Shown here: in pieces, positions 1 through 10,459 of the stretch
Layout: each line of letters opens with the position of its first letter
Numbering within the stretch: the stretch's first letter is position 1
Assembly: GCF_001429285.1 (NCBI RefSeq)
Contig: NZ_LMJJ01000012.1
Location: 310,530 to 374,529 of the forward strand
Direction: 5' to 3'
Source of the DNA: Ensifer sp. Root278
GTDB taxonomy: Bacteria > Pseudomonadota > Alphaproteobacteria > Rhizobiales > Rhizobiaceae
DNA: 64,000 nucleotides
The notes under the pieces: generated by a model
Told to the model about the DNA's origin: nothing
Seen by the model: only the letters and a program-made list of their open reading frames with translations
The model's database searches: none
Program-made: the position numbers and the translations under genes

Positions 1-225
1 CGTCAGTCGGAAGACCGGGGTTTCCGGACGGAACACGGTTCTCGGATGCGGCTCGAAGGTCAGCACGAGCGCCGGCACACCGCGCGCATTGGCCTCCTCC
101 AGCGCCCGATTGAGCACCGACTGGTGACCACGGTGCACGCCGTCGAAGTTACCGATCGCGACGACGCCGCCGCGCAGATGCTGCGGAAGCGGATCACGGG
201 TCTCGTTGCGATGAAAAACCGTCAT
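1..225 (-). CDS. ribF: Bifunctional riboflavin kinase/FAD synthetase, N-terminal part (cut by window edge)
   Basis: The 75 codons visible start with an ATG at 225 and remain open to the window edge. They encode the nucleotidyltransferase half of RibF, which adenylylates FMN to FAD after phosphorylating riboflavin in the cytoplasm. The diagnostic motif [11 protein letters not shown] lies at about residues 26-36 and is followed by LTFEPHP, which is typical of the FAD synthetase domain. The riboflavin kinase half lies outside the window. Transcription runs leftward, in the same direction as the HAD gene upstream of it; the 13-bp gap suggests co-transcription. Confidence 0.93.
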   Translation of the reverse strand, partial: MTVFHRNETRDPLPQHLRGGVVAIGNFDGVHRGHQSVLNRALEEANARGVPALVLTFEPHPRTVFRPETPVFRLT

Positions 226-238
226 CTCCGTCTTCCCG

Positions 239-1087
239 TCAGGCGAGCCGCGGCATCCAATATTTCGGCGACGCGCCTTCCTTCTTCAGGAAGGCGGCGA
301 GCTTCGCCTCGTCGGTGCGGCTTTCGTTCATGTATTCCTGGGCGTGGATACCGGCACTGATATAGAGCAGATCGAAGCCGGCATCCTGGGCACCCTTGAC
401 GTCCGTCGGCATGCCGTCGCCAACGGCGATGACACGCGACAGGTCAAGCGCGCCGCGAACGGCCTTCGCCTCGGTCAGCGCCGCACGGTAGATGGCGATA
501 TAGGGCTTGCCGGCAATGCGCGCCTCGCCACCGAGCTCTTCATAGAGCTTGGCGATTGCGCCGGCACAGGGGATCAGCCTGTGGCCGCGCTCGACCACCA
601 GATCCGGATTGGCACAGATGAACGGGATCTTGCGCTTGGCAAGCCCCGTCAGTGTCGCGCGGTAATGCTCCGGCGTTTCGGTTTCGTCGTCATAGAAGCC
701 GGCACAAACGACCGTCTCAGCATCTTCCGACGAAACGATCTGCGTTCCCAGGCCTTCGAGCAGCGGCAGGTCGCGCTCGGCACCGATGAAGAAGATCTTT
801 TTGGCGGCGGCGGCGATCAGCGCGCGGGTCACATCGCCCGAGGTCACGATCCGGTCGTAGGCTTCGTCCGGCACGCCGAGACCGCGGATCTGGATCTTCA
901 CACCCGGATGCGGACGCGGCGAGTTGGTGATCAGCACCACAGTCAGGCCGGCGGCACGCGCCTCGGCCAACGCCTCGCAAGCGGAGGCAAAGGCCTGCAC
1001 GCCGTTATGAAGAACGCCCCAGACATCGCACAGCACCACGTCGTAGCGCGCAGCGATTTCCCGAAAACTGTTGATCCTTGCGGCCAT
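239..1087 (-). CDS. HAD-superfamily class IIA hydrolase (TIGR01459-like)
   Basis: A 282-residue cytoplasmic protein starting [11 protein letters not shown]. The first HAD motif appears as [14 protein letters not shown] near residues 14-27, motif II as ITNSPRP, and the C-terminal magnesium motif as [12 protein letters not shown], so the haloacid dehalogenase fold and catalytic aspartates are present. The family is related to NagD and PLP phosphatase-like enzymes but the substrate is unknown. The reading frame stays open upstream to 1240, but the residues there look non-coding and 282 aa fits the family length. It lies 13 bp upstream of ribF on the same strand, so a shared transcript is likely. 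Confidence 0.85.
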   Translation of the reverse strand: MAARINSFREIAARYDVVLCDVWGVLHNGVQAFASACEALAEARAAGLTVVLITNSPRPHPGVKIQIRGLGVPDEAYDRIVTSGDVTRALIAAAAKKIFFIGAERDLPLLEGLGTQIVSSEDAETVVCAGFYDDETETPEHYRATLTGLAKRKIPFICANPDLVVERGHRLIPCAGAIAKLYEELGGEARIAGKPYIAIYRAALTEAKAVRGALDLSRVIAVGDGMPTDVKGAQDAGFDLLYISAGIHAQEYMNESRTDEAKLAAFLKKEGASPKYWMPRLA

Positions 1088-1398
1088 TCTGGCTTCCTGC
1101 AAACACGGTTTCCGGCTTGCATGGCAAGGAAGGCAGGAGATTACAAGTCTCGGCGCCCGAAAAAGGCGCCCCCTCCCAAGGATTCCGGCGGTGTCGGGCG
1201 TCAAAGAAAAGTGCATTGCCGATGCCGCCCGCTTCGCCAAAGCACTTTGTAGCGGTTATCAACCGTCAAAATCCCGCCAATGCCATTCGTCGACGCGATC
1301 GCCTACATTTCGCCAAGAATGGGGCTAGGCTGCCTACGCCCTCGCCTGCTGCGCTCGCCCAAGGCTACTGCCGCCGGCAAAAAATCTAGGCGCCGATC
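1088..1398. other. Non-coding spacer upstream of groES
   Basis: About 310 bases between the divergent HAD hydrolase and groESL genes. I see no convincing gene here. The right end leads directly into the probable RpoH promoter and CIRCE element; the left end should hold the promoter of the HAD-ribF unit, but no clear -35/-10 pair was recognised. Confidence 0.5.
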
Positions 1399-1427
1399 CT
1401 TGACTCACCCCATACCCAGGCTTATCT
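1399..1427 (+). promoter_or_regulatory. Probable RpoH (sigma-32) promoter of groESL
   Basis: CTTGAC at 1399-1404 is separated by 16 bp from CTTATCT at 1421-1427. This resembles the alphaproteobacterial heat-shock sigma factor promoter, in which a CTTGA-type -35 is followed after 16-17 bp by a CYTAT-type -10. It sits immediately upstream of CIRCE and about 95 bp upstream of groES. The call rests on pattern and position only. Confidence 0.55.
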
Positions 1428-1435
1428 CGGCATCG

Positions 1436-1462
1436 CTAGCACTCGATAAATGAGAGTGCTAA
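1436..1462 (+). promoter_or_regulatory. CIRCE operator (HrcA binding site)
   Basis: The left arm CTAGCACTC (1436-1444) and the right arm GAGTGCTAA (1454-1462) form an inverted repeat around a 9-bp spacer. The consensus is TTAGCACTC-N9-GAGTGCTAA, so only the first base differs. HrcA bound here would repress groESL at normal temperature. The element lies just downstream of the probable RpoH promoter, at the expected transcription start. Confidence 0.95.
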
Positions 1463-1521
1463 CACCCATCCATCGGGTCGATCAGCGATCCGTAATGTCA
1501 TTTGATCGAGGGATTAGACTA

Positions 1522-1818
1522 ATGGCAAGCACCAACTTCCGCCCGCTGCACGACCGCGTCGTCGTTCGCCGCGTCGAGTCTGAAGAGAAGACCAAGGGCG
1601 GTATCATCATTCCGGACACCGCCAAGGAAAAGCCGCAGGAAGGCGAAATCGTCGCCGTCGGTTCGGGCGCCCGTGACGAAAGCGGCAAGGTTGTTGCTCT
1701 CGACGTCAAGGCTGGCGACCGCGTTCTGTTCGGCAAGTGGTCGGGCACCGAAGTCAAGATCAACGGCGAAGACCTTCTGATCATGAAGGAAGCCGACATC
1801 ATGGGCATCATCGGCTGA
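1522..1818 (+). CDS. groES: Co-chaperonin GroES
   Basis: A 98-residue Cpn10 protein of normal family length starting [17 protein letters not shown]. The mobile loop region that contacts GroEL ([19 protein letters not shown]) is at about residues 18-36 and the protein ends IMGIIG. It caps GroEL rings during ATP-driven protein folding in the cytoplasm. The ATG at 1522 was chosen over upstream in-frame starts because it gives the conserved N-terminus and has a GAGGG-type ribosome site before it. It is the first gene of the groES-groEL operon under CIRCE and RpoH-type control. Confidence 0.98.
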   Translation: MASTNFRPLHDRVVVRRVESEEKTKGGIIIPDTAKEKPQEGEIVAVGSGARDESGKVVALDVKAGDRVLFGKWSGTEVKINGEDLLIMKEADIMGIIG

Positions 1819-1862
1819 TCAGCCGTCGTCCACCCCTTTTTATGACAACCAATGGGCAATGA

Positions 1863-3521
<1,659 letters not shown>

Positions 3522-3563
3522 TAAGGCGATAGCCTTTTCACATTAGCGATCCATCCGGATCGG

Positions 3564-3598
3564 AAGGGCGGCCCTCGGGTCGCCCTTTCTCGTTTTTT
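3564..3598 (+). terminator. Rho-independent terminator after groEL
   Basis: Arms AAGGGCG (3564-3570) and CGCCCTT (3581-3587) enclose an inner CCC/GGG pairing and are followed by TTCTCGTTTTTT. It lies 43 bp after the groEL stop codon. Confidence 0.9.
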
Positions 3599-4050
3599 AT
3601 CAATGCCGTTCGCGGCTGGGCGAGCCCCCCGCCAATCTCTCCGCAGAAAAAAGCCGCCGGTTGTAGTCCGGTTTCAAAAAACCGTTGAAGTCGAAAAAAA
3701 ACGAACTATAACAGCGCCCCAAGTGGGCGGAGATTGATGGGAGATCGGGTAGCGAACTCAAGCGGGCGAACAATCGCCGAAGCTTTTTCGCACTAACCGA
3801 ACATCCGAGACCTCTTCGAGAATATCACGAAAAGCATATAAGTATTTAATCGCAAATTGAGCCGACCTCCCCGACGAAATTACTTCGTAGGCGAGCTTCA
3901 TTACTATCTCGCGACCTTTCGAGTTGAACAAACGCCCGCAATAGGTGGCGTGTACTCTTGCATTGGTTGATGGTTGGGCGGAATTTGCACAATAGGACGT
4001 GTTTCCTGGGGCGTCGAAGACGATGTCCAGGAATGCTGCTGGGGTAGACC
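3599..4050. other. Non-coding region between groEL and the PAS-like gene
   Basis: About 450 bases with lower GC content than the flanking genes, especially 3680-3860. I find no gene with recognisable similarity. Short open frames across 3846-4287 on the minus strand overlap the PAS-like gene and look spurious. The right end should carry the promoter of the PAS-like gene. Confidence 0.5.
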
Positions 4051-4500
4051 GTGTTCAAGATCACGAGAGCAAATTCCGTTCCCCTCGGCTCTCCGGGACA
4101 GCCGCACCTCGACCTGCCACATCATGAGTTCCTGCAACAGTTCTGTGCGGCGGAAGGCTGGTCGGGCGACTTGTCCACGGGGCTGTTCCGGCTTGGCGAG
4201 AAAGCTGCCGCCATCCATGGCCTGCGCGACGGCGAATGCGGCCTGCTCAACTTCGTGCGCTGCTACGACCCAGCCGACCGCAACCACGTGCTCGAGCTTT
4301 TCGAGCAGGCGGCGACAAGCTGCTCATCTTTCTGCTTTTCGACGACGATCGCACTCGAAGAGCACGGCCAGAAACAGCCGCTGTTCTGCATCGGCGAATC
4401 CTCAGGCCTCGAACAGCGCTATTCCGGCACGATAACGGGTGTCTTCTTCTTCCCGCGCTTCCTGGTGGAAGGCGCCGGCCGGACGTTGCTGCGGCAATAG
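4051..4500 (+). CDS. Small PAS-like single-domain protein, paralog 1
   Basis: A 149-residue protein with a GTG start at 4051, the first possible start after an in-frame TAG six bases upstream. From about residue 38 it follows a PAS-fold pattern: W-x-x-D-L-x-T-G-x-F-x-L-G, then G-x-x-x-x-x-C-G, a YDPADR segment, an SSFCF strand and a GVFFFPR ending. There is no kinase, GGDEF, EAL or DNA-binding region. A clear paralog lies at 13641-14069; about 30 of the first 65 aligned positions are identical by eye. It converges on the MHYT-GGDEF-EAL gene with an 81-bp gap. The function is unknown; a free-standing sensor or partner protein is an inference. Confidence 0.7.
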   Translation: MFKITRANSVPLGSPGQPHLDLPHHEFLQQFCAAEGWSGDLSTGLFRLGEKAAAIHGLRDGECGLLNFVRCYDPADRNHVLELFEQAATSCSSFCFSTTIALEEHGQKQPLFCIGESSGLEQRYSGTITGVFFFPRFLVEGAGRTLLRQ

Positions 4501-4581
4501 CGCAAGCCTGACCCGGCCGACAGTTCGCGCAGACAAGGCGCTCGCCATGGACGCGACCCTCGCGATGATGACGTCCGCCGA

Positions 4582-7380
4582 TCAGGCGGCGGCCGCCTCT
4601 TCGTCGCCGCTGAAGAGGAGCGTTATCGGGGCCGGCCGGCCGAGCAGATAGCCCTGTGCCTCGTCGCAGCCTTCCGCCTGCAGGATATCGAGCTGCGTCT
4701 GCGTCTCGACGCCCTCGGCAAGGACCGGCACCGACAGGCTCTGTCCGAGCGCCAGGATGGCGCGGACGATCGCCTTGGCCTGCGGGCTGCCCTCCACTTC
4801 CCACATGAAGCTCTTGTCGAGCTTGATCTTGTCGAAGGGGAAGGAGCGGAGCGTTTCAAGCGACGAGTACCCGGTGCCGAAATCGTCGATCGCGATCGTC
4901 ACGCCGAGCTCCTTGATCTGACGCAGGGTCAGCAGCGCGCGCTCCTTGTCGTCGATGATCGTCGACTCCGTGATCTCAAGCTCCAACCGGTTCGGATTGA
5001 GCCCGGTCTCGGCAAGCACGTCCTGCACCAGGCTGACGATATCGCCATTGGCGAGCTGGACCGGCGACAGGTTGACCGCGATCTTGTGGTTGCTCTCCCA
5101 GCCAGCCGCCTCGCGGCAGGCTTCGCGCAGCACCCACTCGCCGATCGGCAGGATTGCACCGCACTCTTCGGCGAGTGGAATGAATTCGCTGGGCGGCACC
5201 ATGCCGCGTTCGGGATGATGCCAGCGCAGGAGCACCTCGTAGCCGATGACGACGCCGGTCATCACCGACTTCTGCACCTGGTAGTGCAGAGCAAGCTGCT
5301 TCTTGTCGACGGAATCCCAGAGATCGTTGGCAAGTGCGCGCCGCTGGCGGGCAGCCTCGTCCATCGAAACCTCGTAGAAGCAGACGGTCTGGTTGAGCGC
5401 GGCCTTCGCCCGGTACATCGCAAGGTCGGCATTGTTGATCAGCGTATCGGCCGTTTCCGCATCCTGCGGGTAGATGGCGACGCCCATGCTGCCGCCGGAC
5501 TTCAGCTCGAAATCGCCGAAGCGCATTTCCTCGTGCAAGCTCTTCTCGATCCGCCGCAGGAAGTCGTTGAGTTCGGCCAGTTCCTCGAAGCGTTTGACCG
5601 CGGCGAACTCGTCGCCGCCGAGGCGCGCCACGAACTCGCCTTCCTGCAACAGGCCCTTCACGCGCTGGGCAATCGTCACCAGCACGAAATCGCCGGCGGC
5701 ATGACCGTGCAGGTCGTTGACTTCCTTGAATTTGTTGAGGTCGATGCCGATGACGGCAACCTTGCGGTTGAACCAGGCGGCCGCATCCAGTTCCTCTTCG
5801 AGGTAGCTGCTGAACTGCAACCGGTTCGGCAGGCCCGTCAGGCTGTCGTGACGCGCAAGGAAGGTGATCTGTTCCTCGGTATCCAGGCGCTCGGTAATGT
5901 CTTCATAGGTGCTGACCCAGCCACCATCGGGCAGCGTGCGGTGCTTGGTCAGGATCGAGCGGCCGTTGGCGAGCTTCTCGACGATATCGCCACCGCCCTT
6001 GCCGACCATTTCGATCCGGTGTTTCTGATAGAGTTCCTCGGCCTTGGCTCGCGCAATTTCGGGCTCGGCGTAAATGCGGGCGAAGACGATATCGACGATC
6101 TCGCGGAAGGTCAGGCCTTTGCCGGCAAGCGTCTCGGAGAAGCCGAAGATCTCGCGGCAGCGTCGGTTCGACAGGAGCAGCCGGTCATCGCTATCGAACA
6201 GGCAGATACCCTGCGACATGTTCTCGAGCGCGACATCGAGGTTGTTGCTGACCTCAGCGATGCGATCGGCATCGGCCTTCGCCTTGGTGGTGTCCTTGAC
6301 GATCTTGATGAAGCCGGCGTGCTTGCCCTGCTCGTCCAGGAACGGATCGATCACCACATGCGCCCAGAAGCGAGAGCCGTCCTTGCGATAGCGCCAACCC
6401 TCGTTCTCAAACTTGCCCTGGGCCACGGCAACCTCAAGCGCGCGGCGCGGCAGGCCATCGCGCTGATCGTCGTCCGAATAGAAGCAGGCGAAATTCTTGC
6501 CGATGATTTCCTCGGCGGCATAACCCTTGTTGGCCTCGGCGCCGGCATTCCAGCTCGCCACGCGGCCATCGACGTCGAGCATGTAGATCGCGTAGTCCTT
6601 CACGCTGCGGACGAAGCGCGTGAACTCCCGTTCGGTCGCGGCGGCGGAGAGCTCGGCATGATGGGCAAAGCCGGCGGCAACCAGCACCAAGGACAGAAGG
6701 AAGAAGGCGGTTCCGGCAATGACGAAGGCAAGCAGATGCGGCTGGATCATGCCTTCATAGGTCGGGGTGATGAGACCGACTTCGATCGTCACGGCGCCCA
6801 TGGCGGTGAAATGCAGTGCGACGATGCCGAGCGTCATCAGGAGCGTCGCGATGATCTTCGCCTTCAGCGGCTTGCCCATACGGGCAATCGTGCCGAGTGC
6901 GCCGATGTCGAACAGCGAGCCGAGCACGATCGACGCGACAACGAGCGTGGCGTCCCAGCGCAGGTTGCCGGGAACATCGAGGGCGGCCATGCCGAGGAAA
7001 TGCATGCAGGCAACACCGGCGCCGAGCACTAGGCCGCCGGCAATCCAGGCCAGCCGATCCTGCACGCAGGTCGCGATCAGCAGCGCTGTCGTGGTCAGCA
7101 CGATCGCAACGGCCAACGACAGGGCCGTCAGATCCATCTGGTAGCCAAGGACGACCCCGGGGTCGTAGGCAAGCATGGCGATGAAGTGGGTGGCCCAGAT
7201 GCCGAAGCCGCTGGCAATGCCTGCAGCCACCGCCCAGATCGTCCGCGCCTTGCCGGAAGATCCACGAGCGCGCTGCAACAGCGCCACCGCGCCGTAGCTG
7301 GACAGGAAGCATATGAGCGCCGCCAACGCGACCAGCTTCGGATTATGCTCCACCACCAGGCATGTAAGAACCTTGAACAT
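4582..7380 (-). CDS. MHYT-PAS-GGDEF-EAL cyclic-di-GMP signalling protein
   Basis: A 932-residue inner membrane protein. The first 240 residues form a seven-helix MHYT sensor with the three motifs THFIAM, MHFLGM and LHFTAMGA, proposed to bind metal and sense gases or redox state. Two PAS regions follow (about 255-370 and 385-500), then a diguanylate cyclase domain with an intact GGDEF (about residue 585) and a phosphodiesterase domain from about 690. In the latter the signature reads EVLLRW instead of EALLRW, but the other metal and catalytic motifs (ITEST, DDFGTGYSS, AEGVE) are present. It could both make and break cyclic-di-GMP; net activity cannot be read from sequence. The ATG at 7380 precedes the first membrane helix. 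Confidence 0.93.
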   Translation of the reverse strand: MFKVLTCLVVEHNPKLVALAALICFLSSYGAVALLQRARGSSGKARTIWAVAAGIASGFGIWATHFIAMLAYDPGVVLGYQMDLTALSLAVAIVLTTTALLIATCVQDRLAWIAGGLVLGAGVACMHFLGMAALDVPGNLRWDATLVVASIVLGSLFDIGALGTIARMGKPLKAKIIATLLMTLGIVALHFTAMGAVTIEVGLITPTYEGMIQPHLLAFVIAGTAFFLLSLVLVAAGFAHHAELSAAATEREFTRFVRSVKDYAIYMLDVDGRVASWNAGAEANKGYAAEEIIGKNFACFYSDDDQRDGLPRRALEVAVAQGKFENEGWRYRKDGSRFWAHVVIDPFLDEQGKHAGFIKIVKDTTKAKADADRIAEVSNNLDVALENMSQGICLFDSDDRLLLSNRRCREIFGFSETLAGKGLTFREIVDIVFARIYAEPEIARAKAEELYQKHRIEMVGKGGGDIVEKLANGRSILTKHRTLPDGGWVSTYEDITERLDTEEQITFLARHDSLTGLPNRLQFSSYLEEELDAAAWFNRKVAVIGIDLNKFKEVNDLHGHAAGDFVLVTIAQRVKGLLQEGEFVARLGGDEFAAVKRFEELAELNDFLRRIEKSLHEEMRFGDFELKSGGSMGVAIYPQDAETADTLINNADLAMYRAKAALNQTVCFYEVSMDEAARQRRALANDLWDSVDKKQLALHYQVQKSVMTGVVIGYEVLLRWHHPERGMVPPSEFIPLAEECGAILPIGEWVLREACREAAGWESNHKIAVNLSPVQLANGDIVSLVQDVLAETGLNPNRLELEITESTIIDDKERALLTLRQIKELGVTIAIDDFGTGYSSLETLRSFPFDKIKLDKSFMWEVEGSPQAKAIVRAILALGQSLSVPVLAEGVETQTQLDILQAEGCDEAQGYLLGRPAPITLLFSGDEEAAAA

Positions 7381-7592
7381 CGCAATCGCCTAAATCAACA
7401 ACCGCCGGGAAACGAGACCTTTCGCCTCCAGTTAAGCGGCCTGTGTTGACGGCAGGTGATTTAAGGAAATGATAAATCGTCGCTCCAGCGCACAATTGCG
7501 TGGCCAAACAGTCGTTTCGTCGTTAACGAAATTTGAAATTGGACCGCCTGCAAGTTGCAGCAGGTGGAAAGCGCGGCCAGGCGTGGTCCCGC

Positions 7593-8825
7593 TCAGGGCT
7601 GCGATAGCAGCGCCTTGAGGTCCGATTGCGGATCGGCAATGACGGCCCGGTCGGGATTGATGCCGGTCTCGAGGAGCTTCTTGCCCGTCACATAGGCCTT
7701 GGCGTCATTGATCGCATCGACCGCCACGAAGCGTCCCTGCTTAAAGTACCAGACGGACACACTGCCCTCGCGCTGACCAGGCCTGACGATGGTTTCGTCA
7801 TGACCGAGTCCAAAGCCGGCGATCTGCAGCTTGACGTCGTACTGGTCGGACCAGAACCAGGGCTTGGGTTCGTAGGGGTGTTCGCTACCGGCGAGGATTG
7901 CCGCAACGGCCTCGGCCTGCTCGACGGCGTTCTGCACCGATTCCAGCCGGATGCGCAGGTCCTCCCAGGGAAGCACGGCACAATCGCCCATAGCGAAAAT
8001 CGCCGGGTCGGTAGTTCGCCCGAAGGCATCGACGACAATGCCGTTTGCCGTTTCGAGGCCGGCGTCATGCGCCAGGCGGTCATTGGCGGTGACACCGATC
8101 CCGACGATGACGACATCGACCGGCAAGACCGAACCGTCGGAGAGTTCGGCGGCGGTGACGCGGCCGTTTTCGCCGACGAGACGATTGAGGCCGGTCCCCT
8201 CGCGGATATCGACGCCGCGGGCGTGGTGAATATCGCGCACCAGGCCGGATGTCGCCGATGAGGCAACGCGCTGCAGGATGCGGTCGGCCATCTCGATGAC
8301 CGTGACCTCGAGCCCGCAGGTCCGGGCGACCGCCGCCGCTTCAAGGCCGATATAACCGCCGCCGACGACCAGGGCGCGACGGCCGGGCTTCATTTCCTCG
8401 GCAAGGCGATCCGCGTCCTGGAAGTCGCGCACGACGAACACGCCGTCGAGATCACCGCCGACGGAAGCCGGCAACCGGCGCGGCGTGGCGCCGGTCGCAA
8501 AGGCGAGCACCTCGTATTCGAGCGAGGTCCCGTCGCTGAGCGTCACGCGCTTGCCGGTGCGATCAAGGCCGGTCACGGTCGTCTCGAGCCGTATGTCGAC
8601 ATTGTGCTCGCCGTACCAGGCCTCCGGCCGATAGAGCAGTCGATCGAGGCTCATCTCGCGCAGCAGGTATTTCTTGGAAAGCGGTGGGCGTTGATAGGGC
8701 AGGCTCGCTTCGGAGGCGACGATGGCGATCGGCCGCTCGTCCTTGAGGGCACGCAGCTTGGCAACCAGGGCAAAGGCGGCCTGACCGCCACCGACAACTA
8801 CAAGCCTTCCCGACACGCTTCTCAC
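7593..8825 (-). CDS. FAD-dependent NAD(P)H:ferredoxin/rubredoxin-type reductase
   Basis: A 410-residue pyridine nucleotide-disulfide oxidoreductase fold. An N-terminal FAD motif (VVVGGGQAA) lies near residues 9-17, a substrate-side PYQRPPLSKKYL segment near 43-54, a second dinucleotide motif (VVGGGYIGLEAA) near 153-164 for NAD(P)H, and the FAD-binding AMGDCA near 280. This matches the rhodocoxin/putidaredoxin reductase family, which passes electrons from NAD(P)H to a small iron-sulphur protein for a cytochrome P450 or dioxygenase. No partner ferredoxin or oxygenase is encoded nearby, so its acceptor is unknown. It stands alone on the minus strand between the MHYT and GST genes. Confidence 0.88.
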   Translation of the reverse strand: MRSVSGRLVVVGGGQAAFALVAKLRALKDERPIAIVASEASLPYQRPPLSKKYLLREMSLDRLLYRPEAWYGEHNVDIRLETTVTGLDRTGKRVTLSDGTSLEYEVLAFATGATPRRLPASVGGDLDGVFVVRDFQDADRLAEEMKPGRRALVVGGGYIGLEAAAVARTCGLEVTVIEMADRILQRVASSATSGLVRDIHHARGVDIREGTGLNRLVGENGRVTAAELSDGSVLPVDVVIVGIGVTANDRLAHDAGLETANGIVVDAFGRTTDPAIFAMGDCAVLPWEDLRIRLESVQNAVEQAEAVAAILAGSEHPYEPKPWFWSDQYDVKLQIAGFGLGHDETIVRPGQREGSVSVWYFKQGRFVAVDAINDAKAYVTGKKLLETGINPDRAVIADPQSDLKALLSQP

Positions 8826-8905
8826 CTGCTTCTTATTCGTCTGTACAGCAAGGCCTAGCCTTGCGCCCGAGCTTCGTCAACTCAGGCACAGGGCTGTCGT
8901 GATTG

Positions 8906-9613
8906 CTATTCCTTGCGCGGCACTTCCATGCCCTTTAGAGCCGCCGGGCGCGACAGGCCGCGCTCGACCCAGGCCATCACGTTCGGAAAGCTCTTGTAAT
9001 CGAGGACCTCGGCTCCGCCATAGAACCTGCGCGCGCCTTCGACCCAGGGGTAGGTGGCGATGTCGGCGATCGTGTAATCGTCACCCATCAACCATTGCCG
9101 CCCCTCAAGGCGCGCTTCCAGCACACCGAGAAGGCGCTTCGCTTCGTCACGGTAACGCTCGACGGGATAGGAATTGTTGGCGACCTTATCGGCAGCGAAC
9201 TTGAAGAAATGACCGAACTGACCGAGCATCGGGCCAATGCCACCCATCTGGAACATCACCCAGCAGATGGTCTCGTAGCGACCGGCCGCATCGGCCGGCA
9301 GCAGTTTTCCGGTCTTTTCCGCCAGATAGATCAGGATCGCGCCGGATTCGAACAGGCCGATCGGCTTGCCGTCCGGGCCATTGGGATCGATGATCGCCGG
9401 AATGCGGCCATTCGGATTGAGCGAGACGAACTCCGGCGATTTCTGCTCGTTGGCATCGAAGGCAACCCGGTGAGGCTCGTAGGCGAGACCCAGCTCTTCG
9501 AGCGCGATCGAGACCTTCACGCCATTCGGCGTCGGCAGCGAATAGAGTTGGATAATATCGGGGTTTTTCGCCGGCCAGCGCTTGGTGATCGGAAAGGCGG
9601 AAAGATCGGCCAT
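8906..9613 (-). CDS. Glutathione S-transferase-like protein (YghU/YfcG type)
   Basis: A 235-residue cytoplasmic protein. The thioredoxin-like N-terminal domain begins IIQLYSLPTPNGVKVSIALEE and contains the cis-proline region NGRIPAIIDP, followed by ESGAILIYLAEK, which binds glutathione. The helical C-terminal domain carries the TIADIATYPWV signature. The PTPNG active-site stretch is typical of the YfcG/YghU group, which act as disulfide-bond oxidoreductases or peroxidases with glutathione. The ATG at 9613 (MADLSAFPITKRW) was preferred to an in-frame start 42 bases upstream because it has AGGAGACC-like sequence before it and fits the family. Confidence 0.9.
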   Translation of the reverse strand: MADLSAFPITKRWPAKNPDIIQLYSLPTPNGVKVSIALEELGLAYEPHRVAFDANEQKSPEFVSLNPNGRIPAIIDPNGPDGKPIGLFESGAILIYLAEKTGKLLPADAAGRYETICWVMFQMGGIGPMLGQFGHFFKFAADKVANNSYPVERYRDEAKRLLGVLEARLEGRQWLMGDDYTIADIATYPWVEGARRFYGGAEVLDYKSFPNVMAWVERGLSRPAALKGMEVPRKE

Positions 9614-9763
9614 GAAGGTCTCCTGGAAACGAAGCGGCAAGGGCGCCGTCTGCACGCCTTACATAGGAGCGGAGGGCGCGCTTTGTGAGGGCCCTACTTT
9701 AATTTTTGCAGTCCACGGGGCCAGCGAGATAGCCGTAGGCTCCGCCCTGCCCCGTTCGCAGCG

Positions 9764-10459
9764 TCAAAGCACGCCGCGAACCGCCGCAATAACCCGTGCC
9801 ACGACCGGATCGCCGGCATGCGCCGATTTACGCGCCCGCACCAGGCAAGCCTCGGAACGCAGGATCACGCCGTCCGTCAGGATCTTCAGATGGTTCGCCT
9901 TCAGCGTCGAGCCGGTCGAGGTGATATCGACGATGATGTCGGCCGAGCCGGACGCCGGCGCGCCTTCGGTCGCACCGAGGCTTTCAACGATGCGATAGAG
10001 CTGGATGCCGTGGCTTCCCGAGAAGTGGTTCTGCGTCAGCCGCCAGTACTTTGTCGCGATCGCCAGGCGGCGGCCATGGCGGGCACGGAAGTCGGCGGCA
10101 ACGTCGCCGAGATCGGCCATGGTGTCGACGTCGTACCAGATCTCCGGCACTGCGACGACGACATCGGCATGACCGAAGCCGAGACGGGCGCAGAACTCGA
10201 CGCGGGCATCGGCATTGGCGAGCCCCTCGCGCACCAGGTCTTCGCCGGTGACGCCGAAATCGATCGAGCCATTGCCAAGTTCGCGGGAAATCTCGGAGGC
10301 CGACAGGAACGCGATCTCCACATCATCAGAACCTTCGACCCGGCCGCGATAGGAGCGATCGTTACCGACGGCGACGATCTTCATGCCGGCCCGCTCAAAG
10401 ATCGCCGAGGCGTCATCCTTCATCCGGCCTTTGGACGGCAGCGCGATGGTGATGGTCAT
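9764..10459 (-). CDS. hisG: ATP phosphoribosyltransferase, short form
   Basis: A 231-residue catalytic subunit for the first step of histidine synthesis, condensing ATP and PRPP. It starts [15 protein letters not shown] and contains the phosphate-binding [13 protein letters not shown] near residues 167-179. It lacks the C-terminal regulatory domain of long-form HisG, so it needs HisZ, encoded by the overlapping upstream gene. The start codon overlaps the hisZ stop by 4 bp, which indicates translational coupling. It is last in the hisS-hisZ-hisG operon. Confidence 0.97.
   Translation of the reverse strand: MTITIALPSKGRMKDDASAIFERAGMKIVAVGNDRSYRGRVEGSDDVEIAFLSASEISRELGNGSIDFGVTGEDLVREGLANADARVEFCARLGFGHADVVVAVPEIWYDVDTMADLGDVAADFRARHGRRLAIATKYWRLTQNHFSGSHGIQLYRIVESLGATEGAPASGSADIIVDITSTGSTLKANHLKILTDGVILRSEACLVRARKSAHAGDPVVARVIAAVRGVL

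Noticed and set aside
5086..7032. Long plus-strand open frame of 648 codons
   Set aside because: It lies antisense to the MHYT-GGDEF-EAL gene, which has clear domain motifs. The translation has no recognisable family and the pattern expected of a GC-rich shadow frame.
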